Part shown: positions 15,658 through 23,963 of the stretch, in pieces | Layout: every line of letters begins with the position of its first letter | Numbering within the stretch: the stretch's first letter is position 1 | Origin: JAJFFW01 sp038531315 | GTDB lineage: Bacteria > Pseudomonadota > Alphaproteobacteria > Caulobacterales > Parvularculaceae | Assembly (NCBI GenBank): GCA_038531315.1 | Contig: JBCBBT010000009.1 | Span: 4,836-68,835, forward strand | DNA: 64,000 nt | Direction of reading: 5' to 3' | Program-made: the position numbers and the translations under genes | The notes under the pieces: generated by a model | Seen by the model: only the letters and a program-made list of their open reading frames with translations | Told to the model about the DNA's origin: nothing | Databases searched by the model: none

Positions 15658-16251
15658 ATGCGCAACGCCACTGTTGAACGGAAAACCCGCGAGACCGAAA
15701 TCTTCGTCGCCGTCGAGCTTGACGGCGCGGGCGAGTATGACGTCGAGACCGGGATCGGCTTCTTCGATCACATGCTTGAGGCCTTCGCGAAGCATTCGAT
15801 GATCGACCTTAAAGTGCGCACCGAAGGTGATCTTCACATTGACATGCATCACACCGTGGAAGACACCGGGATCGTGATGGGCCAGGCTGTGGCCAAGGCG
15901 CTCGGCGACTGCGCGGGCATTCGCCGGTTTGGTTCGGCCTATATTCCCATGGACGAGACGCTCTCGCGCGCCGCCGTCGACGTTTCAAAACGGCCCTATC
16001 TGATTTGGCGCGTCGATTTTGCCCGTCCGAAAGTCGGCGACATGGACACCGAACTTTTCAAGGAGTGGTTCCACGCCTTCGCGACCAATGCGGGCTTGTG
16101 TCTGCATGTCGATAATCTTTATGGGGACAATACCCACCATATTATCGAATCCTGCTACAAGGCGACGGCGCGCGCCTTGCGCGCCGCGATCGAGCGCGAT
16201 CCCCGCTCCGACGGCGCCGCACCCTCGACCAAGGGCGTCCTCGGCGGCTAG
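15658..16251 (+). CDS. hisB: Imidazoleglycerol-phosphate dehydratase HisB
   Basis: Manganese enzyme for the sixth step of histidine synthesis. It shows the two-repeat fold with paired metal-binding His motifs: TGIGFFDHMLEAFAKHS, DLHIDMHHTVEDTGI, and later EWFHAFATNAG and GDNTHHIIESCYKA. The length of 197 is that of the monofunctional enzyme, without a phosphatase domain. Start at 15658 because AAAGGA precedes it by 10 bases; an ATG at 15640 lacks one. It opens the his cluster but is separated from hisH by two small secreted-protein genes and a terminator. Confidence 0.96.
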   Translation: MRNATVERKTRETEIFVAVELDGAGEYDVETGIGFFDHMLEAFAKHSMIDLKVRTEGDLHIDMHHTVEDTGIVMGQAVAKALGDCAGIRRFGSAYIPMDETLSRAAVDVSKRPYLIWRVDFARPKVGDMDTELFKEWFHAFATNAGLCLHVDNLYGDNTHHIIESCYKATARALRAAIERDPRSDGAAPSTKGVLGG

Positions 16252-16417
16252 GCGTATCGCCAATCTTCGATCTTCGAGGCGATTAATTCATCGTCACATC
16301 TGCGGCCCTGCGTTGACCTCGCGGGCGCAGCCCGTTCAAAGTGAGCGCGGACGACGGTCGCTGTGCAAAGCGTTTCAAAAGACCGCGCCATCCGGGAAAT
16401 GCAACAGGGGTATCACC

Positions 16418-16687
16418 ATGATGAAATTGGCTTCAGCGGCGTTTTGCGCCGTTTCGATTTTTGCGGGCGCGGCGAGCGCTGGCGAGCTTGCCGATCAGTG
16501 TAAGGCGGCGATGGAGGCCGAAGGCCGCGATGCGTCCGGCTGCCAGTGTCTGGAAGATGCGATCGCCGGCGATGAAGCGCTGGTCGCGGAATTCCTCGCA
16601 TTGGGCGGTATCGCCGATCCGGCGGAGCGGTATGCCGCCGCCTCCGACGGCGCTAAAGCCGTCATGGACCAGTGCACGCGCGCATAA
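16418..16687 (+). CDS. Small secreted four-cysteine protein, copy 1
   Basis: An 89-residue protein with a signal peptide (about 1-22, cleaved after AGAASA). The small mature domain has cysteines in the order C, DASGCQC, C (DQCKAAMEAEGRDASGCQCL near the start, MDQCTRA at the end). It is a clear paralogue of the next gene: both share C-K-A, E-A-x-G-x-DASGC-x-CL and AASD-x-x-KA. Two disulfides in a periplasmic helical bundle seem likely. No known family recognised. CAGGGG precedes the ATG; a second ATG follows at 16421. It sits between hisB and hisH on the same strand. Confidence 0.75.
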   Translation: MMKLASAAFCAVSIFAGAASAGELADQCKAAMEAEGRDASGCQCLEDAIAGDEALVAEFLALGGIADPAERYAAASDGAKAVMDQCTRA

Positions 16688-16751
16688 CGATTTCGCCGTC
16701 GCGGACGGCGCCAGCGTCGCAACAAACACCCATCACACAGGAGAAACGACT

Positions 16752-17012
16752 ATGAAAAAACTCTCACTCGCCGCTTTCATCGCCGCCGCTGCGCTCGCCG
16801 GCCCGGCGCTCGCCAATGAAACGGAAGAAAACTGCAAAGCCTATGCGGAAGCCAACGGCTCCGACGCGTCCGGCTGCCCGTGCCTCGGCGAAGCGGCTGA
16901 CGCCGACCCGGCGCTCGCGTCGGCGCTGGCGGCGATTTCGAGCCCGGAAGAGCTCGAAGCGGCGTCTGACGAGACGAAAGCGGCCATCGCCGCCTGCTTC
17001 CCGGAAGCCTGA
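16752..17012 (+). CDS. Small secreted four-cysteine protein, copy 2
   Basis: An 86-residue paralogue of the gene 64 bp upstream. Signal peptide at about 1-21 (MKKLSLAAFIAAAALAGPALA), then mature NETEENCKAYAEANGSDASG, CPCLGEA, and a final AAIAACFPEA. The same four cysteines and the DASGCxCL motif are kept, while the rest has diverged, which points to selection on this framework. AGGAGAAACG precedes the ATG. A strong terminator follows, so the pair is probably transcribed from hisB or its own promoter and ends before hisH. Function unknown. Confidence 0.78.
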   Translation: MKKLSLAAFIAAAALAGPALANETEENCKAYAEANGSDASGCPCLGEAADADPALASALAAISSPEELEAASDETKAAIAACFPEA

Positions 17013-17038
17013 TCGCACCGGACTTTTCAAGACGTTCG

Positions 17039-17071
17039 AAAGCGCTTCGCCTCTCGCGGAGCGCTTTTTTT
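17039..17071 (+). terminator. Rho-independent terminator after the four-Cys gene pair
   Basis: AAGCGCTTCGC, loop CTCTC, GCGGAGCGCTT (one G-T wobble), then a run of seven T. It separates hisB and the two small genes from hisH. Confidence 0.85.
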
Positions 17072-17159
17072 GCGGTCGCTGATTGCGTAGAGCCCCTGAT
17101 CGGTCTTGAAGCGGTCTTGCGGCTTGTGTTTTTGGGCCGCGCGCCTAAACAGCCGGAAC

Positions 17160-17840
17160 ATGACCGCCGCCCCCTCGCCTTCAACGCCTGAGCTGACCGC
17201 CATTGTTGATTATGGCGCCGGCAATTTGCGCTCCGTCCAGAAATCCTTCGAGCGCGCTGCGGCGGCGCTGGATGCGCGGGACGGTAGGGCCAGAGACATT
17301 ATCGTGACGTGCGAGGCGGCCGCCATTGCCCGCGCTGATCGGCTGGTGCTGCCCGGCGTCGGCGCGTTTGCGGCCTGTGCGGCGGGGTTAAACGCAGCGC
17401 CTGGGGTGATCGACGCGCTGCGCCAGTCCGCGATCGACGAGCGCAAGCCATTTTTAGGGATTTGCGTCGGGATGCAGTTGCTCGCCACATGCGGGCTTGA
17501 ATTTGGCGAAACGCCGGGTCTCGACTGGATCGGCGGTTCTGTCAAACGCCTTGAGGCCGGTCCGGATCGACGCATTCCCCATATGGGCTGGAACACGGTG
17601 ATCCCGACCCGGGCGCACCCGGTGTTCGATGCGCTCGGCGATGCAGTCGATCTCTATTTTGTGCATTCGTTTTATTTCGATGTCGAAAACGCCGAAGACT
17701 GCGCGGCGGTTTGCGCCTATGGCGGCGACGTCGCGGCGGCGGTGGCGCGCGACAATATCCTCGGCGTTCAGTTCCATCCGGAGAAAAGCCAGGCGGCGGG
17801 ACTGGAGATCATCGACGCCTTTTTGAGGTGGACGCCATGA
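17160..17840 (+). CDS. hisH: Imidazole glycerol phosphate synthase subunit HisH
   Basis: Glutaminase subunit that feeds ammonia to HisF in the fifth step of histidine synthesis. A class I glutamine amidotransferase with the start DYGAGNLRSVQKSFERA, PGVGAFAACAAGL, the nucleophile Cys in GICVGMQLL, HMGWN, FVHSFYFD and the catalytic His/Glu in GVQFHPEKSQ. The length of 226 is slightly long because of an N-terminal extension before TAIVDYG. An upstream ATG at 17106 adds residues without family support, so 17160 is preferred. Its stop overlaps the hisA start (ATGA). Confidence 0.95.
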   Translation: MTAAPSPSTPELTAIVDYGAGNLRSVQKSFERAAAALDARDGRARDIIVTCEAAAIARADRLVLPGVGAFAACAAGLNAAPGVIDALRQSAIDERKPFLGICVGMQLLATCGLEFGETPGLDWIGGSVKRLEAGPDRRIPHMGWNTVIPTRAHPVFDALGDAVDLYFVHSFYFDVENAEDCAAVCAYGGDVAAAVARDNILGVQFHPEKSQAAGLEIIDAFLRWTP

Positions 17841-18577
17841 TCGCGCCGATGCTCACGCTGTACCCGGCGATCGACCTCAAGGGCGGCGCCTGTGTGCGTC
17901 TTCTGCACGGCGAAATGGAGCGGGCGACGACTTACAATGACGATCCCGCCGATCAGGCGCGACGCTTTGCGCAGGCGGGTTTTGAAAACCTCCACATAGT
18001 CGACCTCGACGGCGCCTTCGCGGGCCGGTCGGAGAACGAAGCGGCGGTCTCGGCCATACTCGCCGGGACGGACGCCGCCTGTCAGCTCGGCGGCGGCGTG
18101 CGCGATATGGCCGGGGTTGAGGCCTGGCTGTCGCGCGGCCTCGCCCGCGTTATCCTCGGCACCGCCGCGGTGCGCGATCCCGCCTTCGTAAAGGAAGCGG
18201 CGCGCGCCTTCCCGGGACAGATCGCCATCGGCGTTGACGCCAAGGACGGCCGAGTCAAAACCGACGGATGGGCCGGCGACACCAGTCATACCGCCGTGGA
18301 GATCGGAAAACGTTATGAAGATCAGGGCATTGCCGCGGTGATTTATACCGATATCAGCCGCGACGGCGCGCTGGCCGGCGTTAATGTGGCGGCGACGGCA
18401 AGGCTCGCGGAAGCATTGGCCATACCGGTGATCGCATCCGGCGGCGTCGCCGGCGTCGATGATATTGCGGCGCTCGCCGCCGCGCCTGAAGGCATTGAGG
18501 GCGTGATCATCGGGCGCGCGCTTTACGATGGCCGTCTGACCGCCGAGACCGCCCTCGCCGCGGCCAAGCGCGCCTGA
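17837..18577 (+). CDS. hisA: ProFAR isomerase HisA
   Basis: TIM-barrel isomerase converting ProFAR to PRFAR in the fourth step of histidine synthesis. It shows LYPAIDLKGGACVRLLHGE with the catalytic Asp, FENLHIVDLDGAFAGRSEN, QLGGGVRDM for the first phosphate site, AIGVDAKDGRVKTDGW, IYTDISRDGALAGVN with the second catalytic Asp, and IASGGVAG for the second phosphate. The length of 246 is standard. It overlaps hisH by four bases. It is followed not by hisF, as is common, but by a CYTH-CHAD gene after a 177-bp gap. Confidence 0.96.
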   Translation: MIAPMLTLYPAIDLKGGACVRLLHGEMERATTYNDDPADQARRFAQAGFENLHIVDLDGAFAGRSENEAAVSAILAGTDAACQLGGGVRDMAGVEAWLSRGLARVILGTAAVRDPAFVKEAARAFPGQIAIGVDAKDGRVKTDGWAGDTSHTAVEIGKRYEDQGIAAVIYTDISRDGALAGVNVAATARLAEALAIPVIASGGVAGVDDIAALAAAPEGIEGVIIGRALYDGRLTAETALAAAKRA

Positions 18578-18754
18578 CGGTCCCGATGCGCACGCCGCGG
18601 CCCGGTATGGCGCGGTGCTTGCTGTGCCAAGGTTGACCAGCCGTCTTTTGCCGCCTTCAGCCGGGCATGGCCGGCAGGCCGCGCCCCAATCAGCCTTCCG
18701 GTAAGGCGTACAATAGGGCGCTTTGTCCATGATCGTCAGGAAACGCCCGCCGCC

Positions 18755-20287
18755 ATGCCGTCCGCCATTGAAACCGAATTCAAACTGACCGGGTCCGATG
18801 AGGCGGTGGCGTGGCTGCGGCGCTCGATGATGATACGGGCGTTGGCCGTTAAAACCGGCGCGCGCGAACACTACCGAACGCTTTTTTTCGATACGCCCGA
18901 CGAGGCGCTCGCCCGCGCCGGGATGAGTCTGCGAATGCGGTATGACGCGGATGCGCTGTTGCAGATCGTCAAGGTGCGCGGCGGCCTCTTCAAACGACGC
19001 GAGATCGAGACCCGCCTGAAGTCGCCGCGCGCGTTTCCCGCGCCGACCGGCGTCGCCGCGATCGACACAAAAATATCTGCATACAAATCTCGTTTGAAGA
19101 TCAAAACGATCGTCAACACCGATCGTCAGACCATCGTCCTGCGCCGCCGCAACGCGTTGATTGAGGCCGCCTTCGACCGCTGTGTCGTCAATGGCGCTGC
19201 GCCCGGCGCGGCGCATTTTTCAGAGGCCGAGTTTGAAATCCTGAAAGGCGGGCGGCGTGCGCTCGCCGAGCTTGCTGCGTTGATATTCGAGGAGGCGGGC
19301 CGGGCCCCGTCAGGCGTTGCTCTATCGCTATCATGCGCAGAAAAATCGCTTCGCGCCCGCGCCGCCCTCGGCGGGACATTGCCGCCAGCCCCGAACAGCA
19401 TCGCCCTCGATCCGAAGGCGAGCGCCGGCGACGCGCTCGCCGCCGGCCTGGGGTTCTGCGCCGCCGCCGTCATGGCGGCGAGCCCGCTTGTGACCGCGCA
19501 TAACGCGCCGGAAGGCGTGCGCCGGCTCAGGATCGCCCTGCGCCGGTTTCGCTCCATCGAGCGCCTGTTCCGCACAGCCGCGAACGATCCGGCGCTGTAC
19601 TCCCTGGCGCTCGAAGCGCGCCGATATGCGCGGGTTCTCGGCGCGGCGCGCGACTGGGACGTTTTCGTGAATGAAACGCTCGCCGAGACCATGCGCGCGC
19701 AACCGGCGGACAGCGCCATGAAAGAGCGCCTCGAGGCGTTGCGCGATGCCGCTGAAAGACACCGCATCGCGGCGTGGCACGACATGCTTGATGAAATCCG
19801 AAGCGCCGATTTCGCACGGTTTGTGCTGGCGCTCGTCAAGGCGGCGCGCGCCGGGCGTTCAGAAAAGGCGCTGAAAACGCCGGTGCGCCGCTTCGCGCGC
19901 AAAGCGCTTGAAAAGCGATTGCGCGAGGCGCGCAAAATCGGGCGCACCCTCGACGAAAAGACGCCGGCGGCCGGGCATCCCTTGCGGATCTCGCTGAAAA
20001 AACTGCGTTACGCAGCGCAGCTGTTTCGCGATCTCTACGCCCGCGATGCGCGTAAGCCCTATATGGCGTCAATGTCTTATCTTCAGGATGCGTTTGGCGG
20101 GCTTAATGATGCGGTTGTCGCCCAGGACCTTGCCAATCGCGCCGCAAAAGGGCAGGGGAGCGATGTCGCGCGCGCCGCCGGTTTCGTTTGCGGCTACCGG
20201 GCCGCGGCGGCGCAGAAAACCGCAAGCCAGATCGCAGAGAGCTGGACGGCGTTTGAGGCTTATCCGCCATTCTGGCGCAGCAAGTAA
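18755..20287 (+). CDS. CYTH and CHAD domain protein (inorganic triphosphatase/polyphosphate-binding type)
   Basis: A 510-residue two-domain cytoplasmic protein. The CYTH domain (about 3-205) begins with the signature IETEFKL (ExExK) and continues with YRTLFFDTPD, LRMRYD and REIETRLKSP, giving the triphosphate tunnel. The CHAD domain (about 220-500) has VRRLRIALRRFRSIERLF, where the usual His of the first motif is Arg, and HPLRISLKKLRYAAQLF, where the second His is kept. Related proteins cleave triphosphate or bind polyphosphate. It lies between hisA and hisF, 5 bp before hisF, so it is likely transcribed with the his genes. Why is unknown. Confidence 0.9.
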   Translation: MPSAIETEFKLTGSDEAVAWLRRSMMIRALAVKTGAREHYRTLFFDTPDEALARAGMSLRMRYDADALLQIVKVRGGLFKRREIETRLKSPRAFPAPTGVAAIDTKISAYKSRLKIKTIVNTDRQTIVLRRRNALIEAAFDRCVVNGAAPGAAHFSEAEFEILKGGRRALAELAALIFEEAGRAPSGVALSLSCAEKSLRARAALGGTLPPAPNSIALDPKASAGDALAAGLGFCAAAVMAASPLVTAHNAPEGVRRLRIALRRFRSIERLFRTAANDPALYSLALEARRYARVLGAARDWDVFVNETLAETMRAQPADSAMKERLEALRDAAERHRIAAWHDMLDEIRSADFARFVLALVKAARAGRSEKALKTPVRRFARKALEKRLREARKIGRTLDEKTPAAGHPLRISLKKLRYAAQLFRDLYARDARKPYMASMSYLQDAFGGLNDAVVAQDLANRAAKGQGSDVARAAGFVCGYRAAAAQKTASQIAESWTAFEAYPPFWRSK

Positions 20288-20292
20288 AACGT

Positions 20293-21081
20293 ATGCTGAA
20301 AATCCGTATCATTCCTTGTCTCGACGTGAAAGACGGCCGGGTCGTTAAAGGGGTCAATTTTGTCGGACTGCGCGACGCCGGCGATCCCGTCGAGGCGGCG
20401 ATCGCCTATGATGAGGCGGGCGCTGACGAACTTTGTTTTCTCGATATTTCCGCCAGCCATGAGGGCAGGGACATTCTGCATGACAAGGTCTCTGCCGTTG
20501 CCGAGCGGTGTTTCATGCCGCTGACGGTCGGCGGCGGCGTCAGATCGGTCGATGATTTCAGGACGTTGTTGCGCATCGGCGCCGACAAGGTTGCGGTCAA
20601 CACCGCCGCCGTCAAAACGCCCGATCTTATCAATGACGCAGCCAATATTTTTGGCGCGCAATGCATTGTCGTCGCCATTGATGCGCGCCGGACGGCGCCG
20701 AACGTATGGGAAATCTTTACGCATGGCGGGCGCACACCGACCGGCGTCGATGCGGTTGCGTTCGCGCAAGAGGCCGCGGCGCGGGGCGCCGGTGAAATCC
20801 TGTTGACGTCGATGGACGCCGACGGCGTCAAGACCGGCTACGATATTGCGCTCACTCGTGCGGTCTGCGACGCCGTTTCGCTCCCCGTGATTGCATCGGG
20901 CGGTGCGGGCGCTCTTGATCATCTGGTCGCCGCGGTGCGCGACGGCGGCGCGAGCGCGGTCCTCGCCGCATCGATTTTTCATTTTGGCGAATTCACGATC
21001 GCCGAAGCGCGCACGGCGCTTGCCGGCGCGGGCCTTCCCGTGCGCGCGATCAAGCCCGCAACGACGGAGACACGCCAATGA
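20293..21081 (+). CDS. hisF: Imidazole glycerol phosphate synthase subunit HisF
   Basis: Cyclase subunit of the HisF-HisH complex. The TIM barrel shows RIIPCLDVKDGRVVKGVNF with the first catalytic Asp, DELCFLDISASHEGR, TVGGGVRSVDDFR for phosphate binding, LLTSMDADGVKTGYD with the second catalytic Asp, and IASGGAGALDH. The length of 262 is normal. It starts five bases after the CYTH-CHAD gene and overlaps hisE by four bases, so all three are one transcription unit. Confidence 0.97.
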   Translation: MLKIRIIPCLDVKDGRVVKGVNFVGLRDAGDPVEAAIAYDEAGADELCFLDISASHEGRDILHDKVSAVAERCFMPLTVGGGVRSVDDFRTLLRIGADKVAVNTAAVKTPDLINDAANIFGAQCIVVAIDARRTAPNVWEIFTHGGRTPTGVDAVAFAQEAAARGAGEILLTSMDADGVKTGYDIALTRAVCDAVSLPVIASGGAGALDHLVAAVRDGGASAVLAASIFHFGEFTIAEARTALAGAGLPVRAIKPATTETRQ

Positions 21082-21419
21082 CCGACAGCCTGGCCGACGT
21101 CATGACCCGCCTGCACGCTGTCATAATGACGCGCAAAGGCGCCAATCCGGAAACATCGTACACGGCGAAACTGTTGGCCGAGGGCGCGGCGCGCTGCGCC
21201 AAAAAATTCGGCGAGGAGGCGGTGGAAGCCGCGATCGCCGGCGCGTTGGCGGGCGAGGGCGGCCCGAAAGACGCGCTCGTGGCCGAGGCCGCCGATACGC
21301 TTTATCACCTTTTGGTGCTGCTTGCCGCCGCCGACATCGCGCCCGATGACGTCGCCAAAGAGCTCGCTCGCCGCGAGGGCGTTTCCGGCCACGATGAGAA
21401 GGCGCGCCGGCGGCGCTGA
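21078..21419 (+). CDS. hisE: Phosphoribosyl-ATP pyrophosphatase HisE
   Basis: Second enzyme of histidine synthesis, a helical MazG-like pyrophosphohydrolase. The family pattern is clear: SYTAKLLAEGAARCAKKFGE followed by EAVEAAIAGAL, then LVAEAADTLYHLLVLLAAADI with the metal-binding EAAD, and LARREG near the end. The length of 113 is normal for the stand-alone HisE; no HisI domain is fused and no hisI is in the window. The ATG overlaps the hisF stop (ATGA). Confidence 0.95.
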   Translation: MTDSLADVMTRLHAVIMTRKGANPETSYTAKLLAEGAARCAKKFGEEAVEAAIAGALAGEGGPKDALVAEAADTLYHLLVLLAAADIAPDDVAKELARREGVSGHDEKARRRR

Positions 21420-21427
21420 CCCGGCTT

Positions 21428-21479
21428 GCCTCGCGCGCGTTGCTGCCGCATAACGCGGCGCTTAATTGAGGCGCGAGGC
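21428..21479 (+). promoter_or_regulatory. Nested hairpin directly in front of miaB
   Basis: GCCTCGCGC (21428-21436) pairs exactly with GCGCGAGGC (21471-21479), and an inner GCCGC-ATAAC-GCGGC hairpin lies at 21445-21459. The right arm contains the only purine-rich ribosome-site candidate (GCGAGGC) and ends two bases before the miaB ATG at 21482. Pairing would hide the start region. A regulatory role is inference. Confidence 0.45.
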
Positions 21480-21481
21480 GC

Positions 21482-22915
21482 ATGAGCGAGATCCGACAGA
21501 AATCTGTGTTCATCAAGACCTATGGGTGTCAGATGAACGTCTATGATTCAGAACGCATGGCCGGCCTGTTGAGGCCGCTCGGCTACGCGCTCGCGCCCGC
21601 GCCTGATGAGGCCGATCTCGTTGTCCTCAATACGTGTCACATCCGCGAAAAGGCGGCCGAGAAAGTCTATTCAGAACTCGGACGGCTGAAGAAGATGAAA
21701 CAGAAAAAAGCAGCGCAGGGCGAGGCGATGACGCTTGCCGTCGCCGGATGCGTGGCGCAGGCCGAAGGCGCTGAGATTACCGCACGGGCGCCTCAGGTCG
21801 ACATTGTCGTCGGCCCGCAGGCTTATCATCGCCTGCCGGAAATGCTGGCGCGCGCGGCGCGCGGCGCCGGCGAGGTGCTGGAAACCGATTTCGCCGTCAT
21901 TGAAAAATTTGACGCCTTGCAGGCGCGCGAGGCGGACGGGCCAACCGCTTTTGTGACCATCCAGGAAGGGTGCGATAAGTTTTGTACGTTCTGTGTGGTG
22001 CCTTATACGCGCGGCGCTGAGGTTTCGCGCTCGATCGATGCGATCACCGCCGAGGTGCGCGCGCTGGCCGCGCAGGGCGTGCGGGAAGTGACGCTCCTTG
22101 GTCAGAACGTCAATGCCTTCGCCGCACCGCCGCCCGCCGGTCATGCGGCGAGCCAAACCGGCGCTGCGATTAAACCGTCTACAGACGGTTCTTGGGGGCT
22201 TGGTCAGCTCTGCCGCCATCTCGCCCGGATTGACGGCCTTGAGCGCATCCGATTTACGACCTCGCATCCGCGCGACATGGATGACGGCCTGATTGCCGCG
22301 CTCGGCGAGGAAGAAAAGCTGATGCCGTATCTTCATCTGCCGGTGCAGGCGGGGTCTGACAAAATCCTGAAGGCGATGAACCGGGGCCATACGGGCGCTG
22401 ACTATCGCGCGCTGATCGCACGCATCCGCGCGGCGCGGCCCGACATCGCATTGTCGGGCGATTTTATCGTCGGGTTTCCCGGCGAAACGGACGCCGATTT
22501 TGACGACACGATGGCGATCGTCGAGGACGTTGTTTATGCGTCCGCGTTTTCGTTCAAATATTCCCGCCGTCCGGGCACGCCGGGCGCCGCCATGCAAAAA
22601 CAGGTCGCCGAAGACATAAAGGACGCCCGCCTCGCCCGGCTTCAGGCCCTTTTAGAGCAACAAAAACAGGCGTTTAACAAGGCTCAGCAAGGCAAGGTTC
22701 TGCCCGTCTTGTTCGAGAAGGCCGGCCGCCATGAGGGCCAGCTGATCGGGCGTTCGGCCTATTTGCAAAGCGTTCATGTTAGCGCGCCACAATCGATGCT
22801 AGGATCGATTGCGCCCTGTCTTATTGACGGCGTTACGCCGAACGCGCTGTCCGGGGTTTTGCAGGCCGCCCAAGGCGAGCGCAGCGATTTGCCGGCGGCG
22901 CCCGTGTCGGCCTGA
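21482..22915 (+). CDS. miaB: tRNA-2-methylthio-N6-dimethylallyladenosine synthase MiaB
   Basis: Radical SAM methylthiotransferase acting on i6A37 of tRNAs. The N-terminal UPF0004 domain (about 8-130) holds three cluster cysteines (TYGCQMN, NTCHIRE, AGCVAQ). The radical SAM domain has C164, C168 and C171 in GCDKFCTFCVVPYTRG, followed by LLGQNVNAF and FTTSHPRDM. A C-terminal TRAM domain (about 385-455) contains KVLPVLFEKAGRHEGQLIGRS. The stretch at about 215-235 after NAFAAPPPAG is longer than usual. First gene of miaB-phoH-ybeY-corC-lnt, a common alphaproteobacterial order. Confidence 0.97.
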   Translation: MSEIRQKSVFIKTYGCQMNVYDSERMAGLLRPLGYALAPAPDEADLVVLNTCHIREKAAEKVYSELGRLKKMKQKKAAQGEAMTLAVAGCVAQAEGAEITARAPQVDIVVGPQAYHRLPEMLARAARGAGEVLETDFAVIEKFDALQAREADGPTAFVTIQEGCDKFCTFCVVPYTRGAEVSRSIDAITAEVRALAAQGVREVTLLGQNVNAFAAPPPAGHAASQTGAAIKPSTDGSWGLGQLCRHLARIDGLERIRFTTSHPRDMDDGLIAALGEEEKLMPYLHLPVQAGSDKILKAMNRGHTGADYRALIARIRAARPDIALSGDFIVGFPGETDADFDDTMAIVEDVVYASAFSFKYSRRPGTPGAAMQKQVAEDIKDARLARLQALLEQQKQAFNKAQQGKVLPVLFEKAGRHEGQLIGRSAYLQSVHVSAPQSMLGSIAPCLIDGVTPNALSGVLQAAQGERSDLPAAPVSA

Positions 22916-22952
22916 AGGGCGCCGGGGTAATCGAAAGGCGCGGGATAAAACG

Positions 22953-23963
22953 GTGACCAAAGTGCCGGCCGTCGAGGCCGTTGACCATCTCATCTTTGAC
23001 GACAATCGGCTGATCGCCGACCTCGCGGGCGAGCATGATTCTCACTTCATGGTTTTTGAGGAAATGCTTGGTGTGCGGATAGACCCGCGCGGCAACCGTC
23101 TGGCGGTGTCCGGTCCGCCCGATGCGGTGCGCGGTGCTGTCGCCGCAATCAAGGGTCTTTACGATCAACTGGAACGCGGCGGCGGCGTTACGGCTGGCGA
23201 CGTGCGGGCCGCAGCGACGCGCGCGGCTTCCGGCGAGGCGGCGCCGGTCTCGTCTGACAATAAGACATTAACCGCTGCGCCCACGCCCGCGCCGTCGCTG
23301 CGCACGCCGAAACGCACGATCATGGCGCGCTCGACAGCGCAGGGCGCTTATCTGGAAGCCCTCGGCGCGCATAATCTGACCTTCGGCGTCGGGCCCGCCG
23401 GCACCGGCAAGACCTATCTCGCCGTCGCGCACGCCGTCTCGCGTCTGATGTCCGGGGCCGCTGAGCGCATTATTCTGTCGCGACCCGCCGTTGAGGCGGG
23501 CGAACAGATCGGTTTTCTGCCGGGCGACATGAAGGAAAAAGTCGATCCTTATATGCGCCCGCTTTACGATGCGCTCTATGACATGTTGCATGCTGACTAT
23601 GTTGATCGACGCATCGCATCGGGCGAGATTGAAATCGCGCCGCTCGCTTTTATGCGCGGCCGTACGCTGACCCGCGCCGCCGTCATTCTGGACGAGGCGC
23701 AAAACGCAACGCCGGCGCAAATGAAGATGTTTCTGACGCGCCTTGGCGAGGGCTCGCATATGGCGATCACCGGCGACCCGACGCAGAGCGATCTCGGGTT
23801 TGGCGAGACTTCCGGGTTGAAGGATGCGCTGTCATTGTTGTCAGGTGTTGAAGGCGTCGCTGTCGCGCGCTTTACCGCCGTTGACGTTGTCCGCCATCCG
23901 CTTGTTGCGCGAATTATTGACGCCTATGACCGGCGTGATCGCGGCCGGCCGGCCGATGTCTGA
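22953..23963 (+). CDS. PhoH family ATPase
   Basis: PhoH-like P-loop ATPase, linked in bacteria to RNA processing and often encoded with YbeY. Residues 12-90 form a small KH-like N-terminal domain (IADLAGEHDSHFMVFEEMLG). Walker A is GPAGTGKT at 147-154, followed by SRPAVEAGEQIGFLPGDM, and Walker B VILDEAQNA, then ITGDPTQSDL. The start is assigned to GTG at 22953, because residues upstream of it are Arg-rich and unlike the family. Ribosome pairing is weak. It overlaps ybeY by eight bases. Also called PhoL or YbeZ in other species. Confidence 0.93.
   Translation: MTKVPAVEAVDHLIFDDNRLIADLAGEHDSHFMVFEEMLGVRIDPRGNRLAVSGPPDAVRGAVAAIKGLYDQLERGGGVTAGDVRAAATRAASGEAAPVSSDNKTLTAAPTPAPSLRTPKRTIMARSTAQGAYLEALGAHNLTFGVGPAGTGKTYLAVAHAVSRLMSGAAERIILSRPAVEAGEQIGFLPGDMKEKVDPYMRPLYDALYDMLHADYVDRRIASGEIEIAPLAFMRGRTLTRAAVILDEAQNATPAQMKMFLTRLGEGSHMAITGDPTQSDLGFGETSGLKDALSLLSGVEGVAVARFTAVDVVRHPLVARIIDAYDRRDRGRPADV

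Noticed and set aside
17768..19216. 482-codon open frame opposite hisA and the CYTH-CHAD gene
   Set aside because: Crosses several real genes and a spacer; no start signal or recognisable domain.
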